The notes beneath the pieces were generated by a model, which worked only from the letters and a program-made list of their open reading frames with translations, was not told where the DNA came from and made no database searches. Of a stretch of DNA of 62,350 bases, positions 44,964 to 53,314 are shown piece by piece; within the stretch, counting starts at the first letter, position 1; every line of letters starts with the position of its first letter. The position numbers and the translations under genes are program-made. The stretch covers positions 1-62,350 of the forward strand of contig JAYZDF010000070.1 in the NCBI GenBank assembly GCA_036337945.1, in the 5' to 3' direction. This stretch comes from JAYZDF01 sp036337945 (lineage in GTDB: Bacteria; Myxococcota; Kuafuiibacteriia; Kuafuiibacteriales; Kuafuiibacteriaceae).

Positions 44964-46856
44964 TTATTTACGCCGCCGAATAAATGCGAAAAAGAGAAGA
45001 CTAAGAATCCAGAAATCGAAACTCTTCCCATCGATGCTCTGGCAACCGTATCCGAGGTCTTTTTCGACCTGCACAAATCCTGGCCCTTCCGGAGGAAAGC
45101 ATTGTTGATTCGGCTGACCTTGAGGATAAATATCGCAAAGGCCTTCGATGTCGTCTGGCTCTAAACTTCTCTTCTTAACCTCGCAGGGTTCTGCGCTCGC
45201 AAACATCGTCGTATTTTCGAACTCAGGAGTATTCGGGGGGTGACTAAGCCCGATAAAATGGCCGATTTCATGCGTCAGAGCATTTTCCAGATCCATTTGC
45301 GTTGAACACATTTGCTCTGTGTCTCCCCAGACGAAAAACTCGTCATTAATTTCGATATCTGTGTCTAAGATAACACCATTGGCACGATTGAAAGCATTGA
45401 GCGTTAGTGCAACGACGCCAGGTTGGTGTAGCCAGCCTTGTTTAATAAAGACCACCACGTTTTCATTTAGACCGTCTTGGTTAAAGCGAACTTCTAAATT
45501 TGGTTTTTGACCTTGGAAAGAGAAGCTTAGGTCAGAACAAGATTGGTTCTCCCAAGAGGCAAATGACTTTTTGACTATGTCTACGACTTTCGTCTGGTCC
45601 CCAAAGTCGGCTGTCAGCTGCTCTCCAAGATACCAATCGATATTGCGTTCGAGCCAAATCAGAGATGGCCCCACGGTCGTACCAACCCTTGTACAGCGGT
45701 AAGCGTGAGCTTGCGCCGGGAACAAAGAAAGTACGAGTCCACCGAGCATGATCAATTTGAAGCTGGTCTTAGACACCACACGGAAGACGATGAAGAAAAC
45801 AAGAAAGACAAATGGAAAAACGGGTGATTTTGTATTGCTTGATGTACGACACCCGCAAGATCCTTCCGGCGGCTGTGGTGCTTCATCTTGCGAAGGCAGA
45901 AGCGTATTGTGCATATCCTCACAGTTTTCCTCTTTTTCTGCCGTCTTATCGTAGAGAACGGAAACTATCGATTCATCTGGCCATTCAAACCATATATCAA
46001 CACTTTCAGATTGTAAGAAATCCGGGATATCAATCTCAACTCTATTATCCTCCACAATTTGAAAGCTGAGTTCGGTAAACATTCCATCTAGAGTGCGTGC
46101 TGTAACTTTAGTTAGACTTGCTGGTGAAACAAATTCTGCGACCCAAACTTGCCGCTCACAATCCGGACTGAAGGACACAGGAAATTTAGGCTCGTGAATT
46201 GAAAGGACATTTCCATATACGGAACGCATGCCCTCAATATCATCTAAGGAAAATTGAAGCCGCTTTGTGCCTATCGGCAACGTAGGCGCCATGACAGCCT
46301 CGAGGATCTCACGATCATTGACCTGAAAACAGGAGGGATATGTGCGGCCTGCTTCTCCACAGCTGTGTGCGAAGCCCAAGGCGTGTCCTAATTCGTGTAA
46401 AACTACGCTTTGTGTATGATAGTCGGCTTTCGTCTCTCCAAATTCGAAGGCCTCCCCGTTTAGTAAAAGGTCACTTTGCGAGATGACACCCGACTCTGAG
46501 TTGTACAGCAATCGGGTATGAGCGACCGTTTCCTCAAGTGCGCCATATTCAGAAGACCAATTCGGCAAGATAAAGATCTCCGATGAGTCAATCGCTTCCA
46601 GGTTTGTAACCTGACCAGCATAACGAATCGGCATTATCGAGCCAATCTGATGGTGCCATTGATCAACGGCCTTGCGAATCGCTTTCGCGTTGGCTGCCGA
46701 CAGTGAATTTTGAACAAAAAAGTCTGTCGTTGAAGCCGTTCGGCTTAGCGGTGTTCCTCGCTCAGTCAATAAAAGCTCAAACGCGTCAGCACGCTGAGTG
46801 ATGCCAGTGGCCAGAACCGCAAAAATCACCGCGCCCAAAGACGCGATTAACCTCAC
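44964..46856 (-). CDS. Double matrixin-like metalloprotease with MYXO-CTERM-like tails
   Basis: A 630-residue secreted protease with two complete protease units in one frame. Unit 1: signal peptide (1-25), HELGHALGFAH zinc motif (154-164), then a Cys pair (SCGC, 333-336), a membrane segment (345-360) and a basic residue. Unit 2: a second signal-like stretch starting at M370 (LGGLVLSLFPAQAHA), HEIGHFIGLSH (529-539), then C605, a membrane segment (613-626) and RRRK at the end. Both tails resemble MYXO-CTERM sorting signals. There is no stop between the units and no good ribosome site before M370. It overlaps the previous gene (ATGA). It probably reaches the surface by Sec, T2SS and a sorting protease. 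Confidence 0.82.
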   Translation of the reverse strand: MRLIASLGAVIFAVLATGITQRADAFELLLTERGTPLSRTASTTDFFVQNSLSAANAKAIRKAVDQWHHQIGSIMPIRYAGQVTNLEAIDSSEIFILPNWSSEYGALEETVAHTRLLYNSESGVISQSDLLLNGEAFEFGETKADYHTQSVVLHELGHALGFAHSCGEAGRTYPSCFQVNDREILEAVMAPTLPIGTKRLQFSLDDIEGMRSVYGNVLSIHEPKFPVSFSPDCERQVWVAEFVSPASLTKVTARTLDGMFTELSFQIVEDNRVEIDIPDFLQSESVDIWFEWPDESIVSVLYDKTAEKEENCEDMHNTLLPSQDEAPQPPEGSCGCRTSSNTKSPVFPFVFLVFFIVFRVVSKTSFKLIMLGGLVLSLFPAQAHAYRCTRVGTTVGPSLIWLERNIDWYLGEQLTADFGDQTKVVDIVKKSFASWENQSCSDLSFSFQGQKPNLEVRFNQDGLNENVVVFIKQGWLHQPGVVALTLNAFNRANGVILDTDIEINDEFFVWGDTEQMCSTQMDLENALTHEIGHFIGLSHPPNTPEFENTTMFASAEPCEVKKRSLEPDDIEGLCDIYPQGQPNQQCFPPEGPGFVQVEKDLGYGCQSIDGKSFDFWILSLLFFAFIRRRK

Positions 46857-47494
46857 TGGTCGTTATCCTTAGGGCGAGGTGGAGCTTCTGGTTGAGCTTT
46901 CGCAGGCTGAGGCTGAGGCTCTGTGAGTCGGGATTTCAAGTCCGATAGTCGAATGGATCTGGTGGGTGACGAGTGTTTTTCCTGGATATGAGTCACTTTT
47001 CCCTCAGAGGTGGATGCAAACGCGAGACCGGAAAAATCGGCAGTCACTACTGCGTCGCCGTTTGGATTATTTTTTACTGAGAATTTACCTTGGCTCATTC
47101 CCACAATCTGGAAGTTCGCCGAATCGTAACGGTCGATTCTCCCGAATATGACGACTTCTTCGGAGGGCTGAAATTTCGCTGTGCCGGCCACCGCCATTCC
47201 AACTTCACCGACTTCACCTCCCAAGGTTCGGACACGAATAACCTCTCCGACCGCGTTATCTCCCTTATAAGTTTCAAGGATCTTCAGACGAGTGAAAGTA
47301 AAGATATGTTTCTCTGACCGATCCCACTGGCTCGCCGAATCAAGTACGATTGCTCTGGCAATCACATTGGAGCGGGTTTGCATTTGTTCGAGGGTCAAAG
47401 GGACAACGATCGTCGCCTCGGCTCGAATAGAAACGAAACCAAGGCACACGAGCAAAGCAACGATGGCAGGGATTTTCCGCGATTTTTTGGTCAT
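46853..47494 (-). CDS. Exported protein of unknown function, partner of the matrixin gene
   Basis: A 213-residue protein with a signal peptide (about 1-27, KIPAIVALLVCLGFVSIRAEA), a beta-rich domain with VIARAIVLDSASQWD and FTRLKILETYKGD, and a Pro/Gln/Lys-rich C-terminal tail. I do not recognise a named family. It starts the two-gene unit with the matrixin protease (4-base overlap), so it may be a substrate, inhibitor or co-secreted factor. Cleaved signal: likely. Function: unknown. Confidence 0.72.
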   Translation of the reverse strand: MTKKSRKIPAIVALLVCLGFVSIRAEATIVVPLTLEQMQTRSNVIARAIVLDSASQWDRSEKHIFTFTRLKILETYKGDNAVGEVIRVRTLGGEVGEVGMAVAGTAKFQPSEEVVIFGRIDRYDSANFQIVGMSQGKFSVKNNPNGDAVVTADFSGLAFASTSEGKVTHIQEKHSSPTRSIRLSDLKSRLTEPQPQPAKAQPEAPPRPKDNDQ

Positions 47495-47591
47495 TGTTAT
47501 CCTATCCTACCCGGTAAACGGGTAATTTGGCCAGTCGAATTGGTAAGGAGCATGAGTTGACATCCGCGAATGCTTCTCATAGCACGGAAAC

Positions 47592-47960
47592 ATGCTGCGC
47601 TGGGTTCTTGTGACAATGTTCGCCGTATCGCTGAATTTGGCCAGTTCTACCCAGGCGAATGCCGATGGGGCCTACGGCGTTGTCGTTCCAAAAGGCTCAA
47701 GATCGATGGGGAAAGCGCAATTTCGCAGCTCAAAAGATTGGGACAGGACTCTGCGCTTTTTTCGACAGGTGTTTCGCAGTGACAAAGGCATTGTTTTCCA
47801 GTTGATGAAATCGCCTCCCAGCGTGAAGGCGTACCACATCCAAAATATCAATCGCAAACGAACCTGGGACAGCGTCAACATCTACGAAAATAAGCAGAAG
47901 GTTTATATCTCTATCCTGCCAGCCCAACGCCTTTCCGGGAAAACAACAACAAAACGCTAA
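47592..47960 (+). CDS. Small exported protein, unknown function
   Basis: A 122-residue protein with a plausible signal peptide (about 1-24, ending ANADG) and a basic mature part with RSSKDWDRTLRFFRQVF and a lysine-rich end. No family recognised. ACGGA lies before the ATG. It is divergent from the exported gene at 46853-47494. Confidence 0.6.
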   Translation: MLRWVLVTMFAVSLNLASSTQANADGAYGVVVPKGSRSMGKAQFRSSKDWDRTLRFFRQVFRSDKGIVFQLMKSPPSVKAYHIQNINRKRTWDSVNIYENKQKVYISILPAQRLSGKTTTKR

Positions 47961-47965
47961 AAAAA

Positions 47966-47981
47966 ATCATCGATCGATGAT
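47966..47981. repeat. Perfect 16-base palindrome with A-tract
   Basis: ATCATCGATCGATGAT is preceded by an A-run, which on the minus strand becomes a T-tract after the hairpin. It lies 5 bases after the small exported gene and about 50 bases before tRNA-Gln. It could act as a terminator for minus-strand transcripts or as a protein-binding site. Confidence 0.45.
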
Positions 47982-48029
47982 AAATTTAACGAGCATTATG
48001 CGTTGAAACCGTATATGAGACCTCCTGCC

Positions 48030-48101
48030 TGGGGTATCGTCTAATTGGTAGGACACAGGTCTCTGGTTCCTGCAGTCAAGGTTCAAGTCCTTGTACCCCA
48101 A
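48030..48101 (+). tRNA. tRNA-Gln, anticodon CTG
   Basis: A 72-base cloverleaf: acceptor TGGGGTA pairs with TACCCCA, D-arm GTCTAATTGGTAGGAC, anticodon CTG at 48063-48065, and T-loop GTTCAAGTC. CCA is not encoded. The last pair of the anticodon stem (31:39) is a T-T mismatch. Confidence 0.93.
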
Positions 48102-48103
48102 AG

Positions 48104-48176
48104 GGCCCCATCGTCTAGTGGTCTAGGACGTCGGCCTCTCACGCCGAAAACACGGGTTCGAACCCCGTTGGGGTCA
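48104..48176 (+). tRNA. tRNA-Glu, anticodon CTC
   Basis: A 73-base cloverleaf: acceptor GGCCCCA pairs with TGGGGTC (one G-U), D-arm with CTAGTGGTCTAGGAC, anticodon stem TCGGC/GCCGA, anticodon CTC at 48138-48140, and T-arm CGGGTTCGAACCCCG. CCA is not encoded. It lies 2 bases after tRNA-Gln, so both come from one transcript. Confidence 0.95.
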
Positions 48177-48179
48177 AAG

Positions 48180-48219
48180 CGCACTTTAGCTTTTCGAGCT
48201 AGGGTGCGTTTTTTCTTTT
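48180..48219 (+). terminator. Rho-independent terminator after the tRNA pair
   Basis: A 12-base stem CGCACTTTAGCT pairs with AGCTAGGGTGCG (two G-U pairs) around loop TTTCG and is followed by a run of ten bases that are nearly all T. It starts 4 bases after tRNA-Glu. It also separates the tRNAs from the convergent clpX gene. Confidence 0.9.
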
Positions 48220-48314
48220 AAATCCCAGATGTGATTCGAGCGCAACGTGACGATATCAAGCGAAACCAGAGAAACGTCGGTATCAACGCTACACTTCTGC
48301 TTTCGTCTCGACCG

Positions 48315-49565
48315 CTATGCTTCGTTCTCTTCCTCGTAAGAAAGAAGTGGTGGCTCGCTTTTTTCGATCACCTCTTTCGTGATCCGGCATTCTTTCACGC
48401 CCGGCAGAAAGGGGACCTCGTACATAATATCTAGCATCGCATGCTCTAGAATCGAGCGCATACCGCGTGCACCGTCTGCGCGACGAATCGCCTCTTTGGC
48501 GACGGCCTGAAGGGCAGGTTTCGTGAAAGACAACTTCACATTATCAAGCGAAAACAATTTCCGGTACTGCTTGGTCAATGCGTTCTTAGGCTCTGTCAGA
48601 ATCGTTACAAGATCTTCTTCGCTCAAATCGGAGAGCGTCGCGATAATCGGCAATCTACCGACGAACTCGGGAATAAGACCAAACTGAGTCAAATCTTCTG
48701 AGTCCACCTTTGACAGCACCTCGCCGAGGCGACGAACTTGTTTATTCTCGATCTCTGCGCCAAAGCCAAGGCCGCTGTTTCCTGTTCGACGACCAATGAT
48801 ATCATCTAGCCCTACAAAAGCCCCTCCAACGATGAACAAGACATTACTTGTGTCCACTTGAACATATTCTTGCTGCGAGTACTTTTTCGTTCCTCTCGGG
48901 GCCACACTGCATTTCGTTCCCTCTAGGATTTTCAATAATCCCTGCTGAACGCCCTCCCCTGAAACGTCGCGCGTCGCCGAAGGATTGCTTCCTTTTCTGG
49001 CGACCTTATCGATTTCGTCGATGTATACGATCCCTCGCCGTGCCCTTTCGATATCGTTATCAGCGGCGGCCAGCAGGTTTTGGATCACCGATTCAACGTC
49101 TTCTCCAACATACCCCGCCTCAGTGAGCGTAGTTGCATCAGCAACGGTGAATGGAACATTCAAAAATCGCGCGAGCGACTGAGCAAGCAGGGTTTTGCCG
49201 GTTCCTGTAGGACCAATCAGTAGGATGTTCGATTTCTGAATTTCGACCGAGTCTGAGGCCTGACGAAGATTTATCCGCTTGTAATGATTGTATACAGCCA
49301 CAGCCAAAACAGTCTTCGCGTCATCTTGACCAATGACATACTGATCCAAGAAGGCTTTGATTTCCGTCGGAGGGGGGATCTCACCCATAGGCCCCCCTGC
49401 ACCGTCCTTATCCTTCTCTTCGGCGATGATGTCATTGCACAGCCGGATGCATTCGTCACAAATGTAGACGGTTGGTCCGGCGATGAGCTTCTTGACCTCG
49501 CGCTGACCTTTTCCACAAAACGAACAAGATAGGTTTACGTTTTTTTGAGTATCTTTTCGACTCAC
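48315..49565 (-). CDS. clpX: ATP-dependent Clp protease ATP-binding subunit ClpX
   Basis: A 416-residue AAA+ unfoldase. The zinc domain has CSFCG ... CDEC; Walker A GPTGTGKT, pore loop GYVG, Walker B IVYIDEIDK and the ClpP-docking loop SGLGFG are all present. It unfolds tagged proteins for ClpP, which is not in the window. The start is GTG at 49565 with GGAGG at 49570-49574; a longer frame from TTG at 49619 would have no such site. Unusually it is not next to clpP, tig or lon here. Confidence 0.96.
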   Translation of the reverse strand: MSRKDTQKNVNLSCSFCGKGQREVKKLIAGPTVYICDECIRLCNDIIAEEKDKDGAGGPMGEIPPPTEIKAFLDQYVIGQDDAKTVLAVAVYNHYKRINLRQASDSVEIQKSNILLIGPTGTGKTLLAQSLARFLNVPFTVADATTLTEAGYVGEDVESVIQNLLAAADNDIERARRGIVYIDEIDKVARKGSNPSATRDVSGEGVQQGLLKILEGTKCSVAPRGTKKYSQQEYVQVDTSNVLFIVGGAFVGLDDIIGRRTGNSGLGFGAEIENKQVRRLGEVLSKVDSEDLTQFGLIPEFVGRLPIIATLSDLSEEDLVTILTEPKNALTKQYRKLFSLDNVKLSFTKPALQAVAKEAIRRADGARGMRSILEHAMLDIMYEVPFLPGVKECRITKEVIEKSEPPLLSYEEENEA

Positions 49566-49598
49566 TACTCCTCCATTAGAAGCCAGACGAGCGCCTGG

Positions 49599-49612
49599 GT
49601 CAACCGGTTGAC
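49599..49612. promoter_or_regulatory. Perfect palindrome GTCAACCGGTTGAC upstream of clpX
   Basis: A 14-base perfect palindrome lies 34-47 bases upstream of the clpX GTG. Size and symmetry fit a dimeric repressor or activator site. The regulator is unknown. Confidence 0.4.
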
Positions 49613-49676
49613 GGTTCAAGTCTTTCGCTCACTTGACACGGCATAACGGCACTGTTACCACGCCGGAACTAAAGGG

Positions 49677-49705
49677 GTTTTAGGGGGTTTTATGAACCCT
49701 AAAAC
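49677..49705. repeat. Hairpin between clpX and the TPR gene
   Basis: A perfect 9-base inverted repeat, GTTTTAGGG and CCCTAAAAC, separated by 11 bases, sits in the divergent region about 34 bases before the TPR gene start. It may affect the leader of that mRNA or bind a regulator. No T-tract follows, so a terminator is unlikely. Confidence 0.5.
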
Positions 49706-49738
49706 TTACGGCTTTTAGTATACACCGGAGATTCCTTG

Positions 49739-51466
49739 ATGACGCAAACGGATACCAACTCTAAAGATTCGAAAAACGCAAAGGGCAAGAAAGCTCAGAA
49801 AAAAACGAATGGAAAATCAGACGCTATGTCACCAGAAGACTATCTTGAGTCTATAGAAGCAGAGAACTTCGAGCACAAGAAGCCCTCGGTGAGCGCAGCT
49901 TCGGCATTTCGCGATATCTTCATCGTTGTTGCGCTATTTGCTGGTGGCATCTACATGTACACCAACTACGTAAATGTGAAACAAGCCACTGGAAAACTGG
50001 CTGTGAGGGCGGTTGACCAGCTCGAAAAAGACAGCCTGGTGCAGCTCAAGAAAGCTGAGAAAACCTACCTTGAGATTCTCGACCTTGATGCGGACAACGG
50101 GATCGCCCTCGCGGGCATAGCAGAGACGTACGTCCATATGACGCGACAAGGCGTCGATAAGTTAGCCGATGCCAAAGCAAACCTGGCGAAAGCGATCGCG
50201 GCCGAGTCTCAAACCCCTGAGCGTTTCGCAGCGTCAGCCTATATCAAGATTCTGGAAGGCGACGCGAAAGGTGCCGAACAAGAAATGAAGGCTCTGCTAG
50301 ATAAGAATCTCTTCAGCCCTAAAATTGCCCATGCCTACGGCTGGGCGCTTCTGGAGCAAGGCGAATACATTCGCGCGAACCAAGTTCTTCGCCAGGCGAT
50401 TGAGACGGACTTCAACGCAGTTCGTTTCCCTCTCACCTTGGCAGAAATTGCTCACCGGCAAGGACGCGAGCGAGCAGCAATCAAGAGCCTCACAAAAGCG
50501 CTCGACCGTGCACTCAACCCTGAACACGGTTTGGCTATGGCCTGGGCTGCGGCACTTCGTGCCAAGAACTATGGCAACTTGACGAAACCGACAAAGCTCA
50601 TCGGTGACCTCCAGAAACTAGAGGCCAGCATTACTCCTAAAGCGAAAGCGTACAAAGTATGGGCAGAAGGCGAATTGAACCTTGCTATGTTGAACGCGAA
50701 AGTTGCACTCGAAAAGGCTGATGAGGCGATCAAGCTTCTCGGCAATGACTTCCCGCCAATTCTGTCACTTAAGGCACGAGCTTTGAAGACTCAAGGAGAC
50801 GTAACCAAAGCACTCGAAGTTCTTGAGCAAGCGGTCGCAGCGAAACCGGAATACCGTGGTATCAAGTGGGATCTCGCTAAAATGAAGAGTGAGCAGAAAG
50901 ACGATGCCGCTTTGGATCTGGTTGCTCAACTAGAGAAAACAGCGAAAGGTATGACTGGGGCTGAATACGAGATATTCCGCGGTGACCATTACGTGCGCAA
51001 AGGAGATTTTGAAAAAGCTCGCGAGTCTTACACAAAAGCTGCAGACCTCGGAAACGATGCAGAAATTCTTCTTGGGCTTGCCAAGGTGACATTCCTAGAA
51101 GAAAAGCAGAAAGGAAAAAAAGCGGACCTCGACAAAATTACGGGCTCGCTACAATCAGCTCTTGAAGCTCGTAAATTCTTTCCAGAGCTCAATGAGTTTA
51201 TGGCGACAGTCAATCTCTGGAACTGGATGGTTCCTGGCGCGAGTTCTTCTCTTACGGAAGCTGCAAACCAATACAAACGTATGAAGCGCCCCGTCCCCGA
51301 ACTTGTGGCTTTTTACGACCGAGCGGTAGCGCTTCTATCTACAGCCCAAAAGACCCTCCTAAAGGGTGCGGCCCGCAAAGAAAAGAAACGAGCTAAGAAG
51401 CTGGCTCAGGAATGGGAAGCAAAAAAAGCGGAGTACCTGTCTTCCGTTCTCGCTGGTAACAACTAG
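49739..51466 (+). CDS. Membrane-anchored TPR-repeat protein
   Basis: A 575-residue protein with a basic, Lys/Ser-rich cytoplasmic start, one membrane segment (about 60-76, IFIVVALFAGGIYMYTNY) and a long run of helical TPR-like repeats (about 85-520), such as AKKTYLEILDLDADNGIALAGIA-type units with Ala/Gly at the packing positions. The end is a Lys/Glu coiled coil. It probably acts as a scaffold on the outer face of the inner membrane. GGAG lies 8 bases before the ATG at 49739; the TTG at 49736 is rejected. No specific family recognised. Confidence 0.75.
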   Translation: MTQTDTNSKDSKNAKGKKAQKKTNGKSDAMSPEDYLESIEAENFEHKKPSVSAASAFRDIFIVVALFAGGIYMYTNYVNVKQATGKLAVRAVDQLEKDSLVQLKKAEKTYLEILDLDADNGIALAGIAETYVHMTRQGVDKLADAKANLAKAIAAESQTPERFAASAYIKILEGDAKGAEQEMKALLDKNLFSPKIAHAYGWALLEQGEYIRANQVLRQAIETDFNAVRFPLTLAEIAHRQGRERAAIKSLTKALDRALNPEHGLAMAWAAALRAKNYGNLTKPTKLIGDLQKLEASITPKAKAYKVWAEGELNLAMLNAKVALEKADEAIKLLGNDFPPILSLKARALKTQGDVTKALEVLEQAVAAKPEYRGIKWDLAKMKSEQKDDAALDLVAQLEKTAKGMTGAEYEIFRGDHYVRKGDFEKARESYTKAADLGNDAEILLGLAKVTFLEEKQKGKKADLDKITGSLQSALEARKFFPELNEFMATVNLWNWMVPGASSSLTEAANQYKRMKRPVPELVAFYDRAVALLSTAQKTLLKGAARKEKKRAKKLAQEWEAKKAEYLSSVLAGNN

Positions 51467-51660
51467 CATCTCACTACTTACCCTTCTTTTTCTTTTCCCT
51501 ACAAATCGAGGATCCACCGACGTTTGCGACGGATAAGTACGCTCCAAATCCCGTCACTGTTTTAGAAAATATCGTAGTACTTAGGGCAATGAAGAGGCTG
51601 CGTCCGGCTGCCTACTAAATTGAATGTCGTCGTACCCTGTTTGCGGAAACGACCAAAGCC

Positions 51661-52515
51661 TTAGCTAGAAGTTGGCCTCATGCTTTTGTTTCTTTTTTCG
51701 CGCTCGTTTTTGATGCGAATCATCTCCGCAGCCGTTTCCTCGACTGCTCGTCCGGAAGTATCAATAATCGGCCAAGCCGGATTACGAGCGTAAAATTCGC
51801 GACACCACCGAAGTTCACGAGCAATGTTCTCGCGTGCCGCATACTCGGCATCCGGAGGTAACCCTAGATGTTTCAAGCGCTCAGAACGAACGCGTACAAG
51901 TGTGTTCAGATCGATAATCAATCCAAAGATCTTTTGCTGATCGATTTGAAAGAGCTCGGCCGGCAATGGGATATCAGGAACCATAGGAACATTTGCACAC
52001 TTATAACCGCGATGCGCCAAGTACATAGATAACGGTGTTTTGGAGGTCCGTGAAAGACCTACAAGTATCATATCAGCTCGATGAAGGTTGTGGGGTGCCT
52101 GGCCATCATCGTTCTTTACCGCGAATTCGACAGCCTCAATTCTTCGAAAGTACTCCTCATCAAGTTGATGTTGGATTCCGGGCGTAAGCATTGGTTTTGA
52201 CTGCAAAAAAGTCCCCAGTCGGACAACAAGCGAACCAATAACATCCGCGACTTCAACCCCCGCTTCCTCAGCCAAACGCTGTATGTAGTCTCGATGCTCT
52301 GGGTCGATCACCGTGTACACAACAAACGCCCGCTCAGCGGCCGCTTTCTCCATAATTTCCCGAATCTCGATTTTCGACCTCACTCTGGTATGAATAACAG
52401 TCTCGACATCATTGCCGGGAAATTGCGTTAGCGCCGCCGTCGAGACCTTTTCAGCGGTCTCGCCGGTACCATCTGCAAGAATAAAAACACGTCTTGTACT
52501 TTCCTGAGTAGTCAT
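51661..52515 (-). CDS. Pyruvate phosphate dikinase / PEP synthase regulatory protein (kinase-pyrophosphorylase)
   Basis: A 284-residue protein of the PDRP/PSRP family (DUF299). It begins RRVFILADGTGETAEKVS and has the signature VGLSRTSKTPLSMYLAHRGYK, with VPMVPDIPLP after it. Members both phosphorylate a threonine on PPDK or PEP synthase using ADP and remove it with phosphate, switching gluconeogenic flux. Which target it has cannot be told. The start is the ATG at 52515; upstream codons to 52557 lack a good ribosome site. Confidence 0.93.
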   Translation of the reverse strand: MTTQESTRRVFILADGTGETAEKVSTAALTQFPGNDVETVIHTRVRSKIEIREIMEKAAAERAFVVYTVIDPEHRDYIQRLAEEAGVEVADVIGSLVVRLGTFLQSKPMLTPGIQHQLDEEYFRRIEAVEFAVKNDDGQAPHNLHRADMILVGLSRTSKTPLSMYLAHRGYKCANVPMVPDIPLPAELFQIDQQKIFGLIIDLNTLVRVRSERLKHLGLPPDAEYAARENIARELRWCREFYARNPAWPIIDTSGRAVEETAAEMIRIKNEREKRNKSMRPTSS

Positions 52516-52603
52516 AAGAATGAAACGGTTGAGCCTCGGAAGAGAGTACCATAACATGCGGAACGAAATGACAACTCGTTATAACTCTTTCTTTACTCAC
52601 TCG

Positions 52604-53314
52604 ATGAAGGTTTTCATTGCTGCCACATTCTTGACGCTCGCATTACCAGCCAATGCAGACTCCATCGTCACCCCCTATATTTCCTTTGGAAACGGTTATG
52701 GCATTGTCGATGGCGCAAGCCTCGTAGTGACCCAACGGCCGGGCGACGTGCCCTATATGCGGGGAGAGCCCGGCTGCTGCCCTGAAGGCGGTTACGCTCT
52801 TGATTTACGCCTTGGGGCAAAATTATTCGATCTCGTCGCCATCGAGGGAGGGGTTGTCGGACAAGGCTGGAATCTCGGAGATGACTCACGCGGCGGAGCA
52901 GGCTTTGGGGGTGGTGGAATCCGCCTTTATTTGCTGAGCGGGCTCGAGCAAGCCGTCGGCGATTTTGGGCTACCGATTGAGTTGAGCATTGGTTCGCTGT
53001 TTGGTTACACGATCTTAGGAAAAGATTTTGCTTATACCGGATTCGCCTACGGATTTGACGGAACCGTAGAGTGGTCTGCGGCATCGTTCTTTTCGGTTGC
53101 TTTCCGACTTAATGTCTTCACCCCAATTTACGATACATTTGTTTATACCGACTTCGACGGTGAACAAGGACGATGTCTAGATGCTGCAGGACTAAACAGC
53201 GCGAGCAGCCCTATTCACGCCAAAGGAACGATGGACTGCAGTGGTGGCACGTCACCTGAGGCCGCCTTTTTGTCACCACAACTTGTTTTGAATTTTTACC
53301 TGGATGTCTTCTAA
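52604..53314 (+). CDS. Outer-membrane beta-barrel-like protein, unknown function
   Basis: A 236-residue protein with a signal peptide (MKVFIAATFLTLALPANA) and a mature part rich in Gly, Tyr and Phe with alternating strands, ending in LVLNFYLDVF, whose terminal Phe is typical of outer-membrane barrels. Four Cys occur, including GCC. No family recognised. The start is chosen at 52604 because the signal peptide begins there and it leaves room for a divergent promoter; ATGs at 52556 and 52568 are alternatives with weak Shine-Dalgarno matches. Its end overlaps the next gene by 11 bases. Confidence 0.68.
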   Translation: MKVFIAATFLTLALPANADSIVTPYISFGNGYGIVDGASLVVTQRPGDVPYMRGEPGCCPEGGYALDLRLGAKLFDLVAIEGGVVGQGWNLGDDSRGGAGFGGGGIRLYLLSGLEQAVGDFGLPIELSIGSLFGYTILGKDFAYTGFAYGFDGTVEWSAASFFSVAFRLNVFTPIYDTFVYTDFDGEQGRCLDAAGLNSASSPIHAKGTMDCSGGTSPEAAFLSPQLVLNFYLDVF

